Source of the DNA: DYMC01 sp035406705
Lineage (GTDB): Bacteria; Verrucomicrobiota; Lentisphaeria; Victivallales; GWF2-50-93
NCBI GenBank assembly: GCA_964426675.1
Contig: CAYRRM010000002.1
Span: forward strand, 124,001-188,000
Direction: 5' to 3'
Length of the DNA: 64,000 nt
The notes beneath the pieces were generated by a model. The model made no database searches, was not told the DNA's origin, and saw only the letters and a program-made list of their open reading frames with translations. The first letter of the stretch is position 1. Every line of letters begins with the position of its first letter. Of this stretch, positions 35,285 to 43,722 are shown piece after piece. Made by a program: the position numbers and the translations under genes.

Positions 35285-36073
35285 TTATAATCCTCTCCAG
35301 TAATTGTTCCCCTTCATAAGGTATGATGAATACGATTGGGTTTCCGTCTTGTATTCCACATGTCCATCGCAGTAGACTTGATTTAACCCCTTAGTGTGGC
35401 GTATGCGGTCGTATTTATAGAATCGCCCAGGATTATCTAAAAATAACAAATCGTTGTCGGAGCCGAGCACCCAAAACCTTGCATCCGAGACGAGAATCAT
35501 TACGGAGCCGTTACTAATGCGTTGAGGTTGTGGATAGGATATGTTTCTTTGGTCGTTATTACTTCCTTCCGGAGGTAGGAACCCATTCATTCCATAACCG
35601 AAAATGGAGTTATTTTGAGAGGCGCTTATCCCGGGAATATCTAGGTTGGCTGAAGGGCATGTAAAAACATTTGGCAGTTTAGGAAGAGGGTTTGGAAGCA
35701 TTCCATATACAAAATGATTAAATCCCACGTAAGGGCCTAGTCCAATATGCCAATTTCCGTGATTTGTGTAATTACCTCCGTAATTTGTATCATCAACAGG
35801 TGCTGGAAATCTGTTGAAGTCTCCGTAGTATGCGTGGAAGGCGAGTCCTATCTGTTTGAGTTGGCTTGTGCAGGTAATGGTCTTTGCCTGATCCCTTGCA
35901 CGTTTCAAAGCTGGAAGCAGAAGCCCCGCAAGGATTGCGATTATCGCAATTACCACCAGAAGTTCAATGAGAGTGAAGTTGCTTTTTCGTGATCTTTTTA
36001 CCACGTAAGCGAGTTTAGAAATATCGCTTTGAATGTATACATTAAAGCTTTTCTTTTCGATATATGTTTTCAT
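35285..36073 (-). CDS. Prepilin-like exported protein with H-Xn-DG motif
   Basis: Protein of 262 residues. A basic leader (KRSRKS) precedes NFTLIELLVVIAIIAILAGL, then RARDQAKTITCTSQLKQIGL. The C-terminus RIRHTKGLNQVYCDGHVEY has exactly nine residues between His and Asp-Gly. It is the first gene of the sulfatase set and directly follows a consensus promoter. Unlike the genes at 1401, 13799 and 23563, it has no AACCGTTCCA box. Confidence 0.88.
   Translation of the reverse strand: MKTYIEKKSFNVYIQSDISKLAYVVKRSRKSNFTLIELLVVIAIIAILAGLLLPALKRARDQAKTITCTSQLKQIGLAFHAYYGDFNRFPAPVDDTNYGGNYTNHGNWHIGLGPYVGFNHFVYGMLPNPLPKLPNVFTCPSANLDIPGISASQNNSIFGYGMNGFLPPEGSNNDQRNISYPQPQRISNGSVMILVSDARFWVLGSDNDLLFLDNPGRFYKYDRIRHTKGLNQVYCDGHVEYKTETQSYSSYLMKGNNYWRGL
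35936..35948. repeat. TGCGATTATCGCA, matches dispersed palindrome
   Basis: Lies in the conserved prepilin segment, read on the minus strand as Ala-Ile-Ile-Ala, so it may be a by-product of that protein motif. Confidence 0.4.
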
Positions 36074-36098
36074 AAATTCTCCATTTTTTTCTTTTATA

Positions 36099-36127
36099 AT
36101 TATACGTGATTATTAAAACAATGTCAA
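36099..36127 (-). promoter_or_regulatory. Consensus promoter of the sulfatase operon
   Basis: On the minus strand TTGACA (36127-36122), 17 bp, TATAAT (36104-36099): a perfect sigma-70 promoter about 25 bp before the prepilin-like gene and its downstream sulfatase genes. Confidence 0.8.
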
Positions 36128-36162
36128 GTTAAATTTATAATAATTTTTATTTTTTTTTGCTC

Positions 36163-36190
36163 TTGACAAATAAATTAATGCGTGTAAAAT
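36163..36190 (+). promoter_or_regulatory. Promoter of the GntR-type regulator gene
   Basis: TTGACA 36163-36168, 16 bp, TAAAAT 36185-36190, divergent from the operon promoter with 35 bp between the two -35 boxes. Two TATAACA direct repeats at 36192-36198 and 36203-36209, one helical turn apart, lie at the likely transcription start and are candidate operator half-sites. Confidence 0.65.
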
Positions 36191-36236
36191 ATATAACAGT
36201 ATTATAACAATTATATTTTAATTAGGAAGAACTATT

Positions 36237-37433
36237 ATGAGATTAGAATTAAAAAAGAGGAGAAAGTTTAAATATGAATTTATAAGTGAACAAATAATCG
36301 ATATGATAAAGAACGGTAGTCTTTCTCCAGGCGATCGTTTGTGTTCGCTCAGAACTTTGTCGGATCAGTTCAATTGCAATTTTTTGACAGTGTATCATGC
36401 TGTGAAGTATCTCGAAAGAATAGGCTTGGTAGAAATACGGAGAGGTAGTGGAGTTTATATTAAAAAGATGATGATTAACATAAAGGCTGGTAATCCTATA
36501 GAAACTTTGATACCACCTGGTCCGACAGATAAGATTGGAGTACTTTTTATTCCTGGTCAGGGGGGGCATTATCTGGAAGGAATGTTGAAGGCTCTTCACA
36601 ATCAGTCTGAGAGGCTGAAATTGTATCTTAACATACGGACGGTTTCCGAATACAGTAGAAAAAATCTTGTGCAAATACAATCTCTCCGAAAGCAGGACTG
36701 CTGTGCAGTTGTAATTCCATACATTCCGAGATTACAAGACATTTCTGCATTATATGACCTTGTAAACTCTAGTGTCTTACCTCTCATTCTGCCTCAGAAA
36801 TTGCCAGGATTAGAGAGACATAGTCCTGACGACACAATAGGTGCCATGCCTGCTAATAAGTCACATACAATTATCGCTTGTCGTTATTTCAGAGAACTCG
36901 GGTACAAAAATATTGCCTTGCTTGGAACGGAAGAACATTCTATTTACGGACACTTTCATCTCATGATGATGGAATATACAAAATTCGTTAATATTGAAGG
37001 AATTGATAATTATATAGCAATTATAGAAGATAAGAATGCGTCAGAATATGATAATGTAGTGAAAATGTGGTCGAAGATGTCCGGAGATCTTGCTGTAATA
37101 TGTTATTTTGATAGTATGGCAATAAGACTGATGACTGCCATTCATAAGGCTGGATTGAATGTACCTCGTGACATTGCAGTTCTTGGCTACAACAATATAA
37201 CTGAATCTCAGTTTTCCGATCCGCCACTTAGCACAATGCAATGTCCTTACGACGCTTTAGCTGAAAGGTTACTAATACATGCCTTATCAATGAGCGGAGG
37301 GGATAGATTCAATCCATCAATTCCTCTAATTCATAAACTTATAATAAGGGATTCTTGTGGGGGGAGAAAAAAATTAAGAAATAATCTTGATGCTTTACTG
37401 AAAAAAATAGAAGTAGAAGATTTGGTTTTATAA
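36237..37433 (+). CDS. GntR-type regulator with LacI-like ligand domain
   Basis: Protein of 398 residues. Residues 10-75 form a GntR winged helix (FISEQIIDMIKNGSLSPGDR, LRTLSDQFNCNFLTVYHAVK, GLVEIRRGSGVYI). From about residue 100 a periplasmic-binding-type domain follows (KIGVLFIPGQGGHYLEGMLK, YKNIALLGTEEHS, VPRDIAVLGYNNI, PLSTMQCPYDALAERL), as in AraR-like regulators. It is divergent from the prepilin-sulfatase set and probably senses a sugar released by it. The identical mobile-element copy starts about 30 bp after its stop. Confidence 0.9.
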   Translation: MRLELKKRRKFKYEFISEQIIDMIKNGSLSPGDRLCSLRTLSDQFNCNFLTVYHAVKYLERIGLVEIRRGSGVYIKKMMINIKAGNPIETLIPPGPTDKIGVLFIPGQGGHYLEGMLKALHNQSERLKLYLNIRTVSEYSRKNLVQIQSLRKQDCCAVVIPYIPRLQDISALYDLVNSSVLPLILPQKLPGLERHSPDDTIGAMPANKSHTIIACRYFRELGYKNIALLGTEEHSIYGHFHLMMMEYTKFVNIEGIDNYIAIIEDKNASEYDNVVKMWSKMSGDLAVICYFDSMAIRLMTAIHKAGLNVPRDIAVLGYNNITESQFSDPPLSTMQCPYDALAERLLIHALSMSGGDRFNPSIPLIHKLIIRDSCGGRKKLRNNLDALLKKIEVEDLVL

Positions 37434-37461
37434 GATTGATTTAAGCGTTTCAGGATACATA

Positions 37462-37704
37462 GGGTCTGCTGAAAAAAGATCTTTGAGTTTTTGGGCGAAA
37501 AGTTTTTCTGCATATCCCCTATATTTTTTGAAAATTTTTCTGGCTTTGCCGTTGTTTTTTCTTGTTTCTCTCAGTTTTAGGCTCAAGTGCAAGGTTTTTG
37601 AAGGGACATCTTGATATTCCTTGCAATTTAAAACATTTTTTGAGAAAATTATACTTATATAGTCAAGTGGTTATATAATATTTTTTGAATTTTTCAGTGA
37701 AGCC
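37462..37704 (-). mobile_element. Short TA-flanked mobile element, fourth copy (right of sulfatase island)
   Basis: 243 bp between TA 37460-37461 and TA 37705-37706. I find no difference from 28816-29058. It sits between the regulator gene and miaA, at the border of accessory and housekeeping genes. Confidence 0.8.
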
Positions 37705-37726
37705 TAATTAATATTCCAGTTGCAAT

Positions 37727-38650
37727 TTAGCTTAGTTTTGACTTTATAATCTGAAATATTCTTTCTTTTTCGTGTGGGAGTAGAATTTTTATAGCATCTT
37801 TATGTTGATTTTTAAACCACGTATTCTGTTTTTTTGCCAGTTGACATGTTTGTCTGATAATTTCTTCTTTCATTTCATTGTACGAAATTTGATTAGAGAG
37901 GAATTTCCCTATAATATTATAGCCTATAGCTTGTTTTGCAGTAGGACTATTTAATAAGCCTTTCAGTATCATTTTTCGGGCCTCTTCTATCCATCCTTTT
38001 TTTAACATTTCTTCTGTTCTACTCATTATTCTTTTCTTCAATTCTTCTCTTTCCATTGTTATGAAGAATGCAATTTTTTCAGAAAATGTAAATATTCCTG
38101 ATGTTTTTTTTCTTTCTGTTTGTATTTTTTCTTTGAGAATAATCAATTCTGCAGCTCGCAACATTCTCCTGTAATTAGGATATGTGCGTTGAAAATCGGT
38201 AAAGCTTTTTGTCTCTAAAAATTCTGCTAATTTTTTCTTTCCAATATCATCTTCGCTAAATATTTTTTGTAATTTTGCCATTAACTCAGTGGATGCCGGG
38301 GGCTCATTAATATCCTCAATCAGGGTTTTTAGATAAAGTCCGCTTCCGCCTACAAAGATAATGTTTTTTCCGCGTTTGCGAATTTCGCAAGCTGCCTCTT
38401 CAGCAAGTTTTTTATATTTAAAAACATTTATTTTCTCTGAGATATCTAATATGTCAATCAAGTGATGTTTTATCTTTTTTTGTTCTTCAGGTGAGGCTTT
38501 TGCTGTACCGATGTCGAGTCCGCGATAAAGTTGCATGGAATCAGCATTGATAATTTCTCCATCAAATTGTAAAGCAATTTCCAATGCAAGCTGACTTTTT
38601 CCTACGGCTGTAGGCCCCATCAGGAAGATAAGAGGTCTATCATTCCCCAT
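37727..38650 (-). CDS. miaA: tRNA dimethylallyltransferase
   Basis: Transfers a dimethylallyl group to A37 of tRNAs that read codons starting with U. The 307-residue protein has the P-loop GPTAVGKSQLALEIA, then IINADSMQLYRGLDIGTAK, HHLIDI and FVGGSGLYLKTL. NYRRMLRAAEL matches the family's substrate-binding part. The start lies one base from the lspA stop, in an operon with lspA and the DksA-like gene. Confidence 0.96.
   Translation of the reverse strand: MGNDRPLIFLMGPTAVGKSQLALEIALQFDGEIINADSMQLYRGLDIGTAKASPEEQKKIKHHLIDILDISEKINVFKYKKLAEEAACEIRKRGKNIIFVGGSGLYLKTLIEDINEPPASTELMAKLQKIFSEDDIGKKKLAEFLETKSFTDFQRTYPNYRRMLRAAELIILKEKIQTERKKTSGIFTFSEKIAFFITMEREELKKRIMSRTEEMLKKGWIEEARKMILKGLLNSPTAKQAIGYNIIGKFLSNQISYNEMKEEIIRQTCQLAKKQNTWFKNQHKDAIKILLPHEKERIFQIIKSKLS
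38377..38389. repeat. TGCGAATTTCGCA dispersed palindrome
   Basis: Lies in miaA; read on the minus strand as Cys-Glu-Ile-Arg. Confidence 0.7.
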
Positions 38651-38651
38651 A

Positions 38652-39140
38652 TTATGTCTTGGTATTTTCTTTAAAGGAGAAAAATAAAAGTATCATAACA
38701 CTTATTGTTATTGCGCTGTCTGCTATGTTAAAAGCAGGCCAATGATATTTTCCGATATAAAAATCGAGAAAATCTACCACAGCGCCCTTTGAGATACGAT
38801 CAAAAAGATTTCCGCTTATTCCACCGATTAATAACGCCAGAGCTATTTTGGAGCTTTCTTTACCTTCTGATATTTTATTGAAAAAAACGATCAGAATAAT
38901 TAATGCGATAAATGCAATTGCAGTTAAAAAAAGAGGATATTTTGAGAGGATTCCCCATGCCGCACCCTTATTCCACACAAGCAAAATATTAAAAAAACCG
39001 GGTATAATACAGATAGGCTCTTTCAAATAACGCAATATTAAGGTCTTTGAAAGCTGGTCCAGTATGAAAATAGAAAGAGAGATATTTGCTGGTGAAAAAA
39101 GGATATCTCGTAGTTTTGAGCTTTTATTTATGGAACTCAA
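38652..39140 (-). CDS. lspA: Lipoprotein signal peptidase (signal peptidase II)
   Basis: Aspartic membrane protease of 162 residues that cleaves lipoprotein signal peptides. It shows four membrane segments, the N-terminal FILDQLSK, NKGAAWGIL, and the two catalytic Asp motifs GNLFDRISKGAVVDFLDF and FNIADSAI. The start overlaps the upstream DksA-like gene by four bases. Confidence 0.96.
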   Translation of the reverse strand: MSSINKSSKLRDILFSPANISLSIFILDQLSKTLILRYLKEPICIIPGFFNILLVWNKGAAWGILSKYPLFLTAIAFIALIILIVFFNKISEGKESSKIALALLIGGISGNLFDRISKGAVVDFLDFYIGKYHWPAFNIADSAITISVMILLFFSFKENTKT

Positions 39141-39682
39141 CGTTCTACAATTTTTTTAGCTTCTGCTTCGTATTTTTCCTTGCATCTTACACAAAATCTT
39201 GCATGTGGCTTGATCTTAAGTCTTTCTATCGGAATTTTACAGCCGCAATCAAGGCATATTCCATATTCTCCATTCATTAATCTTTCAATGGCCTCATCAA
39301 TCATTTCTATATCTTCCATCTCACCGGTTATTATGTCTAATTCCATATTGTGCAGGAAATTATCACTTCCATAATCAGCCAGGTGATTTGCCATTGCGCT
39401 CGAATGCTCTCCTTTTTCAGCCCCGGTAGTCAAAGCTTCCTCTTCAAGTATTTTAACCTGTCCCATAATTCTCGCCCTGAGCTCCATTAGCAAATCATAG
39501 AAAAATTTTTTCTGTCCGCTAAGTTTAACAATCTGTTTTTTGGGAGCTTTTTCTTTGTGTTTTTCTGTCTTTTTGTTTAGAATCTTTTTCTTTTTAGATT
39601 TCAAAGACTGTTTCACACGGTCTTTTTTCAATACTTTTTTACTTTTTTTTATGCCAGCCATTTTCCTGATCTCCAAATTCAC
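39137..39682 (-). CDS. DksA/TraR-type zinc-finger protein
   Basis: Protein of 181 residues. The first 55 residues are a Lys-rich extension; the remainder is DksA-like, with a coiled-coil region and a C-terminal zinc finger CLDCGCKIPIERL then ARFCVRCK. DNFLHNMELDIITGEMEDIE fits the family. The start may be the Met at about residue 8 (MAGIKKSKK). It probably binds RNA polymerase or acts as a general regulator. Lys-rich N-terminal tails are known in DksA-like proteins of PVC bacteria. Confidence 0.85.
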   Translation of the reverse strand: MNLEIRKMAGIKKSKKVLKKDRVKQSLKSKKKKILNKKTEKHKEKAPKKQIVKLSGQKKFFYDLLMELRARIMGQVKILEEEALTTGAEKGEHSSAMANHLADYGSDNFLHNMELDIITGEMEDIEMIDEAIERLMNGEYGICLDCGCKIPIERLKIKPHARFCVRCKEKYEAEAKKIVER

Positions 39683-39810
39683 TTTCTTTTAAGAGGGCGG
39701 AAATTTAGCACAGCCTTCATTAAAATCAAGAAAAAAATTTTTTGATTTTTTACTTATATCTAATAGAGTTAAGAAAAAACAAAAAAAATATATCTCCAGG
39801 AAATGGTAAT

Positions 39811-40671
39811 ATGATAGATTTACATACACACAGCACAGCTTCAGATGGCACCTCTACTCCATCAGAGTTGATTGAAGAAGCTGTAAAAACAAAACTCTAT
39901 GCAATTGCCTTAACTGATCATGATACAGTATCAGGACTTAAAGAATTTGAGGAAAAGGCAAAAGATATAGGCTTTTCCGGTGCCGTTTCAGGGGTCGAGT
40001 TATCTGTCAGGTTAAGGGAAAATTCTGTTCACTTATGCGGACTTTTTATAAATAGAAAATGCGAGGAATTAATTTCACTCTTGCGGTGGATTAGAAATAA
40101 ACGTGATGAAAGAAATAAAAAGATAATCCATAACTTTAACAAATTGGGCTATAAAATAACTTGTGAAGAACTAAATGACACAGCAGTGGGAGAGTCCCAG
40201 GGGCGTCCGCATATGGCGAGGATATTGGTGTCAAAAGGGTATTTTTCTGATATTCAGGAAGTATTTGATAAACTTTTAAAAAAAGGTAAAGATGTATACG
40301 TTGAGCGGGAGCTTCCTTCACCCGAAATGGCTGTAAATATAATAAAGATTGCAGGAGGACTTCCAATATGGGCGCATCCGTTTGCAAATAAAAATATTGA
40401 TCGAAGAAGTTTTAGGCAGGATTTAAAATATTTGAAATCTTTAGGACTTGTAGGCATCGAGGCATATTACAGCACTTATACTCGGGAAATTCAGGATTAT
40501 CTTGTATCGGTTGCAAACGAAGAGAACATGCTTATTTCAGGGGGAAGTGATTATCATGGGCAACTAATGGACTCCGTAAAACTTGGAAAAGGGATGGGAG
40601 GGCTTTCTATTCCTGATGAAATTTTTGAAAATCTACGTAATAAGTATCTTAGTTCAATTAGCGGGAAATAA
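39811..40671 (+). CDS. PHP-domain phosphoesterase (RNase AM/YciV-like)
   Basis: Protein of 286 residues when started at ATG 39811, where CAGGAAA lies upstream; an earlier Met at 39742 would add an unlikely tail. MIDLHTHSTASDGTS, ALTDHDTVSGL, GVELSV, WAHPFANKN and GGSDYHG carry the His and Asp metal ligands of PHP phosphoesterases. RPHMARILVSKGY is as in YciV and 3',5'-nucleoside-bisphosphate phosphatase relatives, so RNA 5'-end or pAp hydrolysis is likely. Confidence 0.87.
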   Translation: MIDLHTHSTASDGTSTPSELIEEAVKTKLYAIALTDHDTVSGLKEFEEKAKDIGFSGAVSGVELSVRLRENSVHLCGLFINRKCEELISLLRWIRNKRDERNKKIIHNFNKLGYKITCEELNDTAVGESQGRPHMARILVSKGYFSDIQEVFDKLLKKGKDVYVERELPSPEMAVNIIKIAGGLPIWAHPFANKNIDRRSFRQDLKYLKSLGLVGIEAYYSTYTREIQDYLVSVANEENMLISGGSDYHGQLMDSVKLGKGMGGLSIPDEIFENLRNKYLSSISGK

Positions 40672-40817
40672 TATTTATCACAGTCAAATTTGATTGATAT
40701 CAATAAATACTCGTAATTTTTTTACATTCTGGTATATTAACCAATTTGCTAAAAAATTAATAGATTTTTCATGCAAAAATGCACAAATAATAATGAAATA
40801 CGATTCGGAAAGTTTAA

Positions 40818-41996
40818 ATGAAACAACCTGATGAAAATGGAAAATACGGTATTTATGGAGGAGCCTTTGTTCCAGAAACGTTGATACCAGTTTTGAAAGA
40901 GCTTGAAAAATCATATTTTAAAGCTATAAAAGACAAGTCTTTTCAAAAGGAATTTAATGATTTACTGAAAAATTATGTTGGAAGACCTACCCCTCTATAC
41001 TATGCAGAGAGATTCTCAAAAACAATAGGACATAAAGTTTATCTCAAGAGAGAGGATTTATGCCATACAGGAGCCCATAAAATTAATAATTCATTAGGAC
41101 AGGTGCTGTTGGCAATTAGAATGAAGAAAACAAGAATAATTGCTGAAACAGGAGCAGGGCAACACGGCGTGGCAACAGCTACGGCAGCAGCAAGATTTGG
41201 CCTGGAATGCGATATATATATGGGTGAAACAGATATGTTAAGACAAGCTCTTAATGTAAAAAGAATGGAACTTCTTGGGGCAAGGGTAATACCTGTCAAA
41301 ACAGGGCAAAAAACGCTAAAAGAGGCGGTAAGTGCTGCAATAAGAGATTGGGTAACAAATAGTTATACAACTCATTATGTTTTGGGCTCAGCGCTTGGTC
41401 CGCATCCTTTTCCAATGATAGTTAGAGATTTTCAATCCTGTATAGGGAAGGAATCCTTCCAGCAAATCAAGCAATTTGAAAGAAGGCTTCCAGATGTGAT
41501 TATTGCCTGTGTTGGAGGAGGAAGCAATTCAATAGGTATATTTAATCAATTTTTAAATTATAAAGATGTTAAATTAATTGGCGTTGAGGCAGGAGGGAAA
41601 GGTAAAAATTTAGGTGAACATGCAGCAAGATTCGCAGGAGGAAGACCGGGAATATTACAGGGAACAAAAACATATGTTTTACAGGATGACTTTGGCCAGA
41701 TTGCATCAACTCATTCAATTTCTGCAGGGCTTGATTATGCAGCGATCGGACCACAACATTCGTATCTTATGGAAACAGGACGAGTATCCTACATAAAAGT
41801 ATCTGATAAAGAGGCATTATCAGCCTTTAAAAAACTCTCTGATACAGAAGGTATACTACCTGCTTTGGAAAGCGCTCATGCTATAGCAGGACTAATAAAA
41901 CTCAGAAGCAGATTAAAGAAAAATTCTTTAGTTATTTTGAATCTCAGTGGGCGTGGAGATAAGGACGTAGAACAGGTTATAAAGGCGCTTTCATAA
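40818..41996 (+). CDS. trpB: Tryptophan synthase beta chain
   Basis: PLP enzyme of 392 residues joining indole and serine. YGIYGGAFVPETL, RPTPLYYAERFS, LKREDLCHTGAHKINN with the PLP Lys, AETGAGQHGVATATAAARFG, CVGGGSNSIG and NLSGRGDKD are TrpB1 signatures. trpA is not adjacent in the window, so either the other trp genes lie elsewhere or this is a stand-alone TrpB. Confidence 0.96.
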   Translation: MKQPDENGKYGIYGGAFVPETLIPVLKELEKSYFKAIKDKSFQKEFNDLLKNYVGRPTPLYYAERFSKTIGHKVYLKREDLCHTGAHKINNSLGQVLLAIRMKKTRIIAETGAGQHGVATATAAARFGLECDIYMGETDMLRQALNVKRMELLGARVIPVKTGQKTLKEAVSAAIRDWVTNSYTTHYVLGSALGPHPFPMIVRDFQSCIGKESFQQIKQFERRLPDVIIACVGGGSNSIGIFNQFLNYKDVKLIGVEAGGKGKNLGEHAARFAGGRPGILQGTKTYVLQDDFGQIASTHSISAGLDYAAIGPQHSYLMETGRVSYIKVSDKEALSAFKKLSDTEGILPALESAHAIAGLIKLRSRLKKNSLVILNLSGRGDKDVEQVIKALS

Positions 41997-42035
41997 GAAA
42001 AAAAATTATGTCTTCAATATTTTCTATAATCTCTT

Positions 42036-43634
42036 ATGAATTCTCTTAAGGCATTAGCTGATTATCGCGCCAAAAAAGTTATAATTTGTTTTTCTTTTTT
42101 GATCTGCATCATATTTCTTATGCGTTTAAAAACATACAGGGAACCTCTGGAAAGAGATATTGGAATTTACGCAGTCGCCGCAGAAGAAATAATAAACGGG
42201 AAAATACTTTATAAAGATGTTTGGGATACAAAAGCACCGGGCATATTTCTTATTTATCTCTTTGCTAGATTATTCACAAATTACGGTGAAACTCAGGTGT
42301 TTTTTATCAATTTTTTTGGAAATATTCTACTTATGTTTGGAATTTTTTTATCTACAAGAGCACTTTCTGAAAATATTAACACTGCATTATTATCAGCAAG
42401 CATTTTTACTGTATTTTCAGGGGATATTTTGTTGCAGGCAAACCAGCCCAATGCAGAATTGTTTGTAAATATTTTTCTCGTATTTTCCTTGCTTTTTGCG
42501 ATTTTCGCAATAAAAACTCAGGAGTTAAAGTATTTTATTCTCAGCGGCATTTTTACGGGACTGGCAACTACGGTTAAACAATTTTCCCCAATACTATTAT
42601 GTTTAATTTTTATACTTACCGTGTTATCAGCAAAAGAAAAGAAAAAACTCATTTATTATTCGATTCTATCGTTTTTGTCAGTTTTCCTTTGCTGGGTGCC
42701 TTTTTTTATCTACTTTTATTTTTCAGGAGCTCTTGCAGATTTTATTTATATAAATTTTGAGTTTCCATTTTTCTATTCAAAACATGGTAGCTCTCACTTG
42801 ACTTTATTTGATAAAGTCATTTTTCTGTTTAATATTAATAACTTTTATATTCTTTTTGTAAAAAGTATATGGACTCTTCTTCCTGCATTTATTCTGTTTT
42901 TTCTTTCTCTCTTATATTTTAAAGAAGGTAAATTTCAGTTTTCAATAGTTTTACTATATTTTATTTCGGCATTTATAATGATTGTTCTTCCGTGGAAGTT
43001 TTATCCTCATTATTATCAATTACTTTTACCTCCCCTTTGTATCGGAACTTCAATAGGGCAAAAAATTCTTTTTGAAATTTTTAGAGAAAAGAAATCTTTT
43101 TTTCTATTTAAAATTTTCATATTAATTTTTGTACTTGTAATTCTTATCATCCATTTACCACCTTATTTTATGCCGGCAGAATGGTGGAGTCAGAAGAAGT
43201 ATGGTCCTCTATTCATTTATTGTAAGGAAGTTGGAAAGGAAATTTCTGAGATTACCCAAAAAAATGACAAAATTTTTCAGTGGGGGTATGAAGCCACCTT
43301 ATATTTTTATTCCCAGAGAAGACCTGCAACAGGACGTTTCATTGCGGCACCATATTTGTATGGGAAAAAATCAGAAGAATATACAAGACGAACTCTTGAG
43401 GAATTTAAAAATAATCCTCCTGACTTGGTGATATTACCGTCATCTTACGACAAAAATCATCCATTATTAGTCTGGATAATGGAACATTATGAACCATTTG
43501 AAGATATGAGTAAAAGAAAGAGTCTTGAATATAAACTCCGTTGTAATGCGCTGGATATATCAAATGAAATAAAGCCTATAACATTGCAGCAACCCATTAT
43601 ACCGCCAATCTATTTCTATAAGAAAAAAAAATAG
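42036..43634 (+). CDS. Integral membrane glycosyltransferase, GT39/ArnT-like
   Basis: Protein of 532 residues with about ten hydrophobic membrane segments. The first loop holds EPLERDIGIYAVAAEEIING and YKDVWDTKAPGIFLIY, the acidic motif of the dolichyl-/polyprenyl-phosphate-sugar-dependent glycosyltransferases. A later soluble C-terminal portion (from about residue 385) follows the last membrane helix. It probably transfers a sugar to an envelope acceptor. Confidence 0.85.
   Translation: MNSLKALADYRAKKVIICFSFLICIIFLMRLKTYREPLERDIGIYAVAAEEIINGKILYKDVWDTKAPGIFLIYLFARLFTNYGETQVFFINFFGNILLMFGIFLSTRALSENINTALLSASIFTVFSGDILLQANQPNAELFVNIFLVFSLLFAIFAIKTQELKYFILSGIFTGLATTVKQFSPILLCLIFILTVLSAKEKKKLIYYSILSFLSVFLCWVPFFIYFYFSGALADFIYINFEFPFFYSKHGSSHLTLFDKVIFLFNINNFYILFVKSIWTLLPAFILFFLSLLYFKEGKFQFSIVLLYFISAFIMIVLPWKFYPHYYQLLLPPLCIGTSIGQKILFEIFREKKSFFLFKIFILIFVLVILIIHLPPYFMPAEWWSQKKYGPLFIYCKEVGKEISEITQKNDKIFQWGYEATLYFYSQRRPATGRFIAAPYLYGKKSEEYTRRTLEEFKNNPPDLVILPSSYDKNHPLLVWIMEHYEPFEDMSKRKSLEYKLRCNALDISNEIKPITLQQPIIPPIYFYKKKK
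42497..42509. repeat. TGCGATTTTCGCA dispersed palindrome
   Basis: Lies in the glycosyltransferase gene; read as Ala-Ile-Phe-Ala in a membrane segment. Confidence 0.7.
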
Positions 43635-43722
43635 TCTTTAACTTGAATATTGTTTTAATGAATTCATTTTAACGTACTTTTTAAGAAAAATTTTTTATCA
43701 GAAACTCAAAAGGAAAAGAAAG

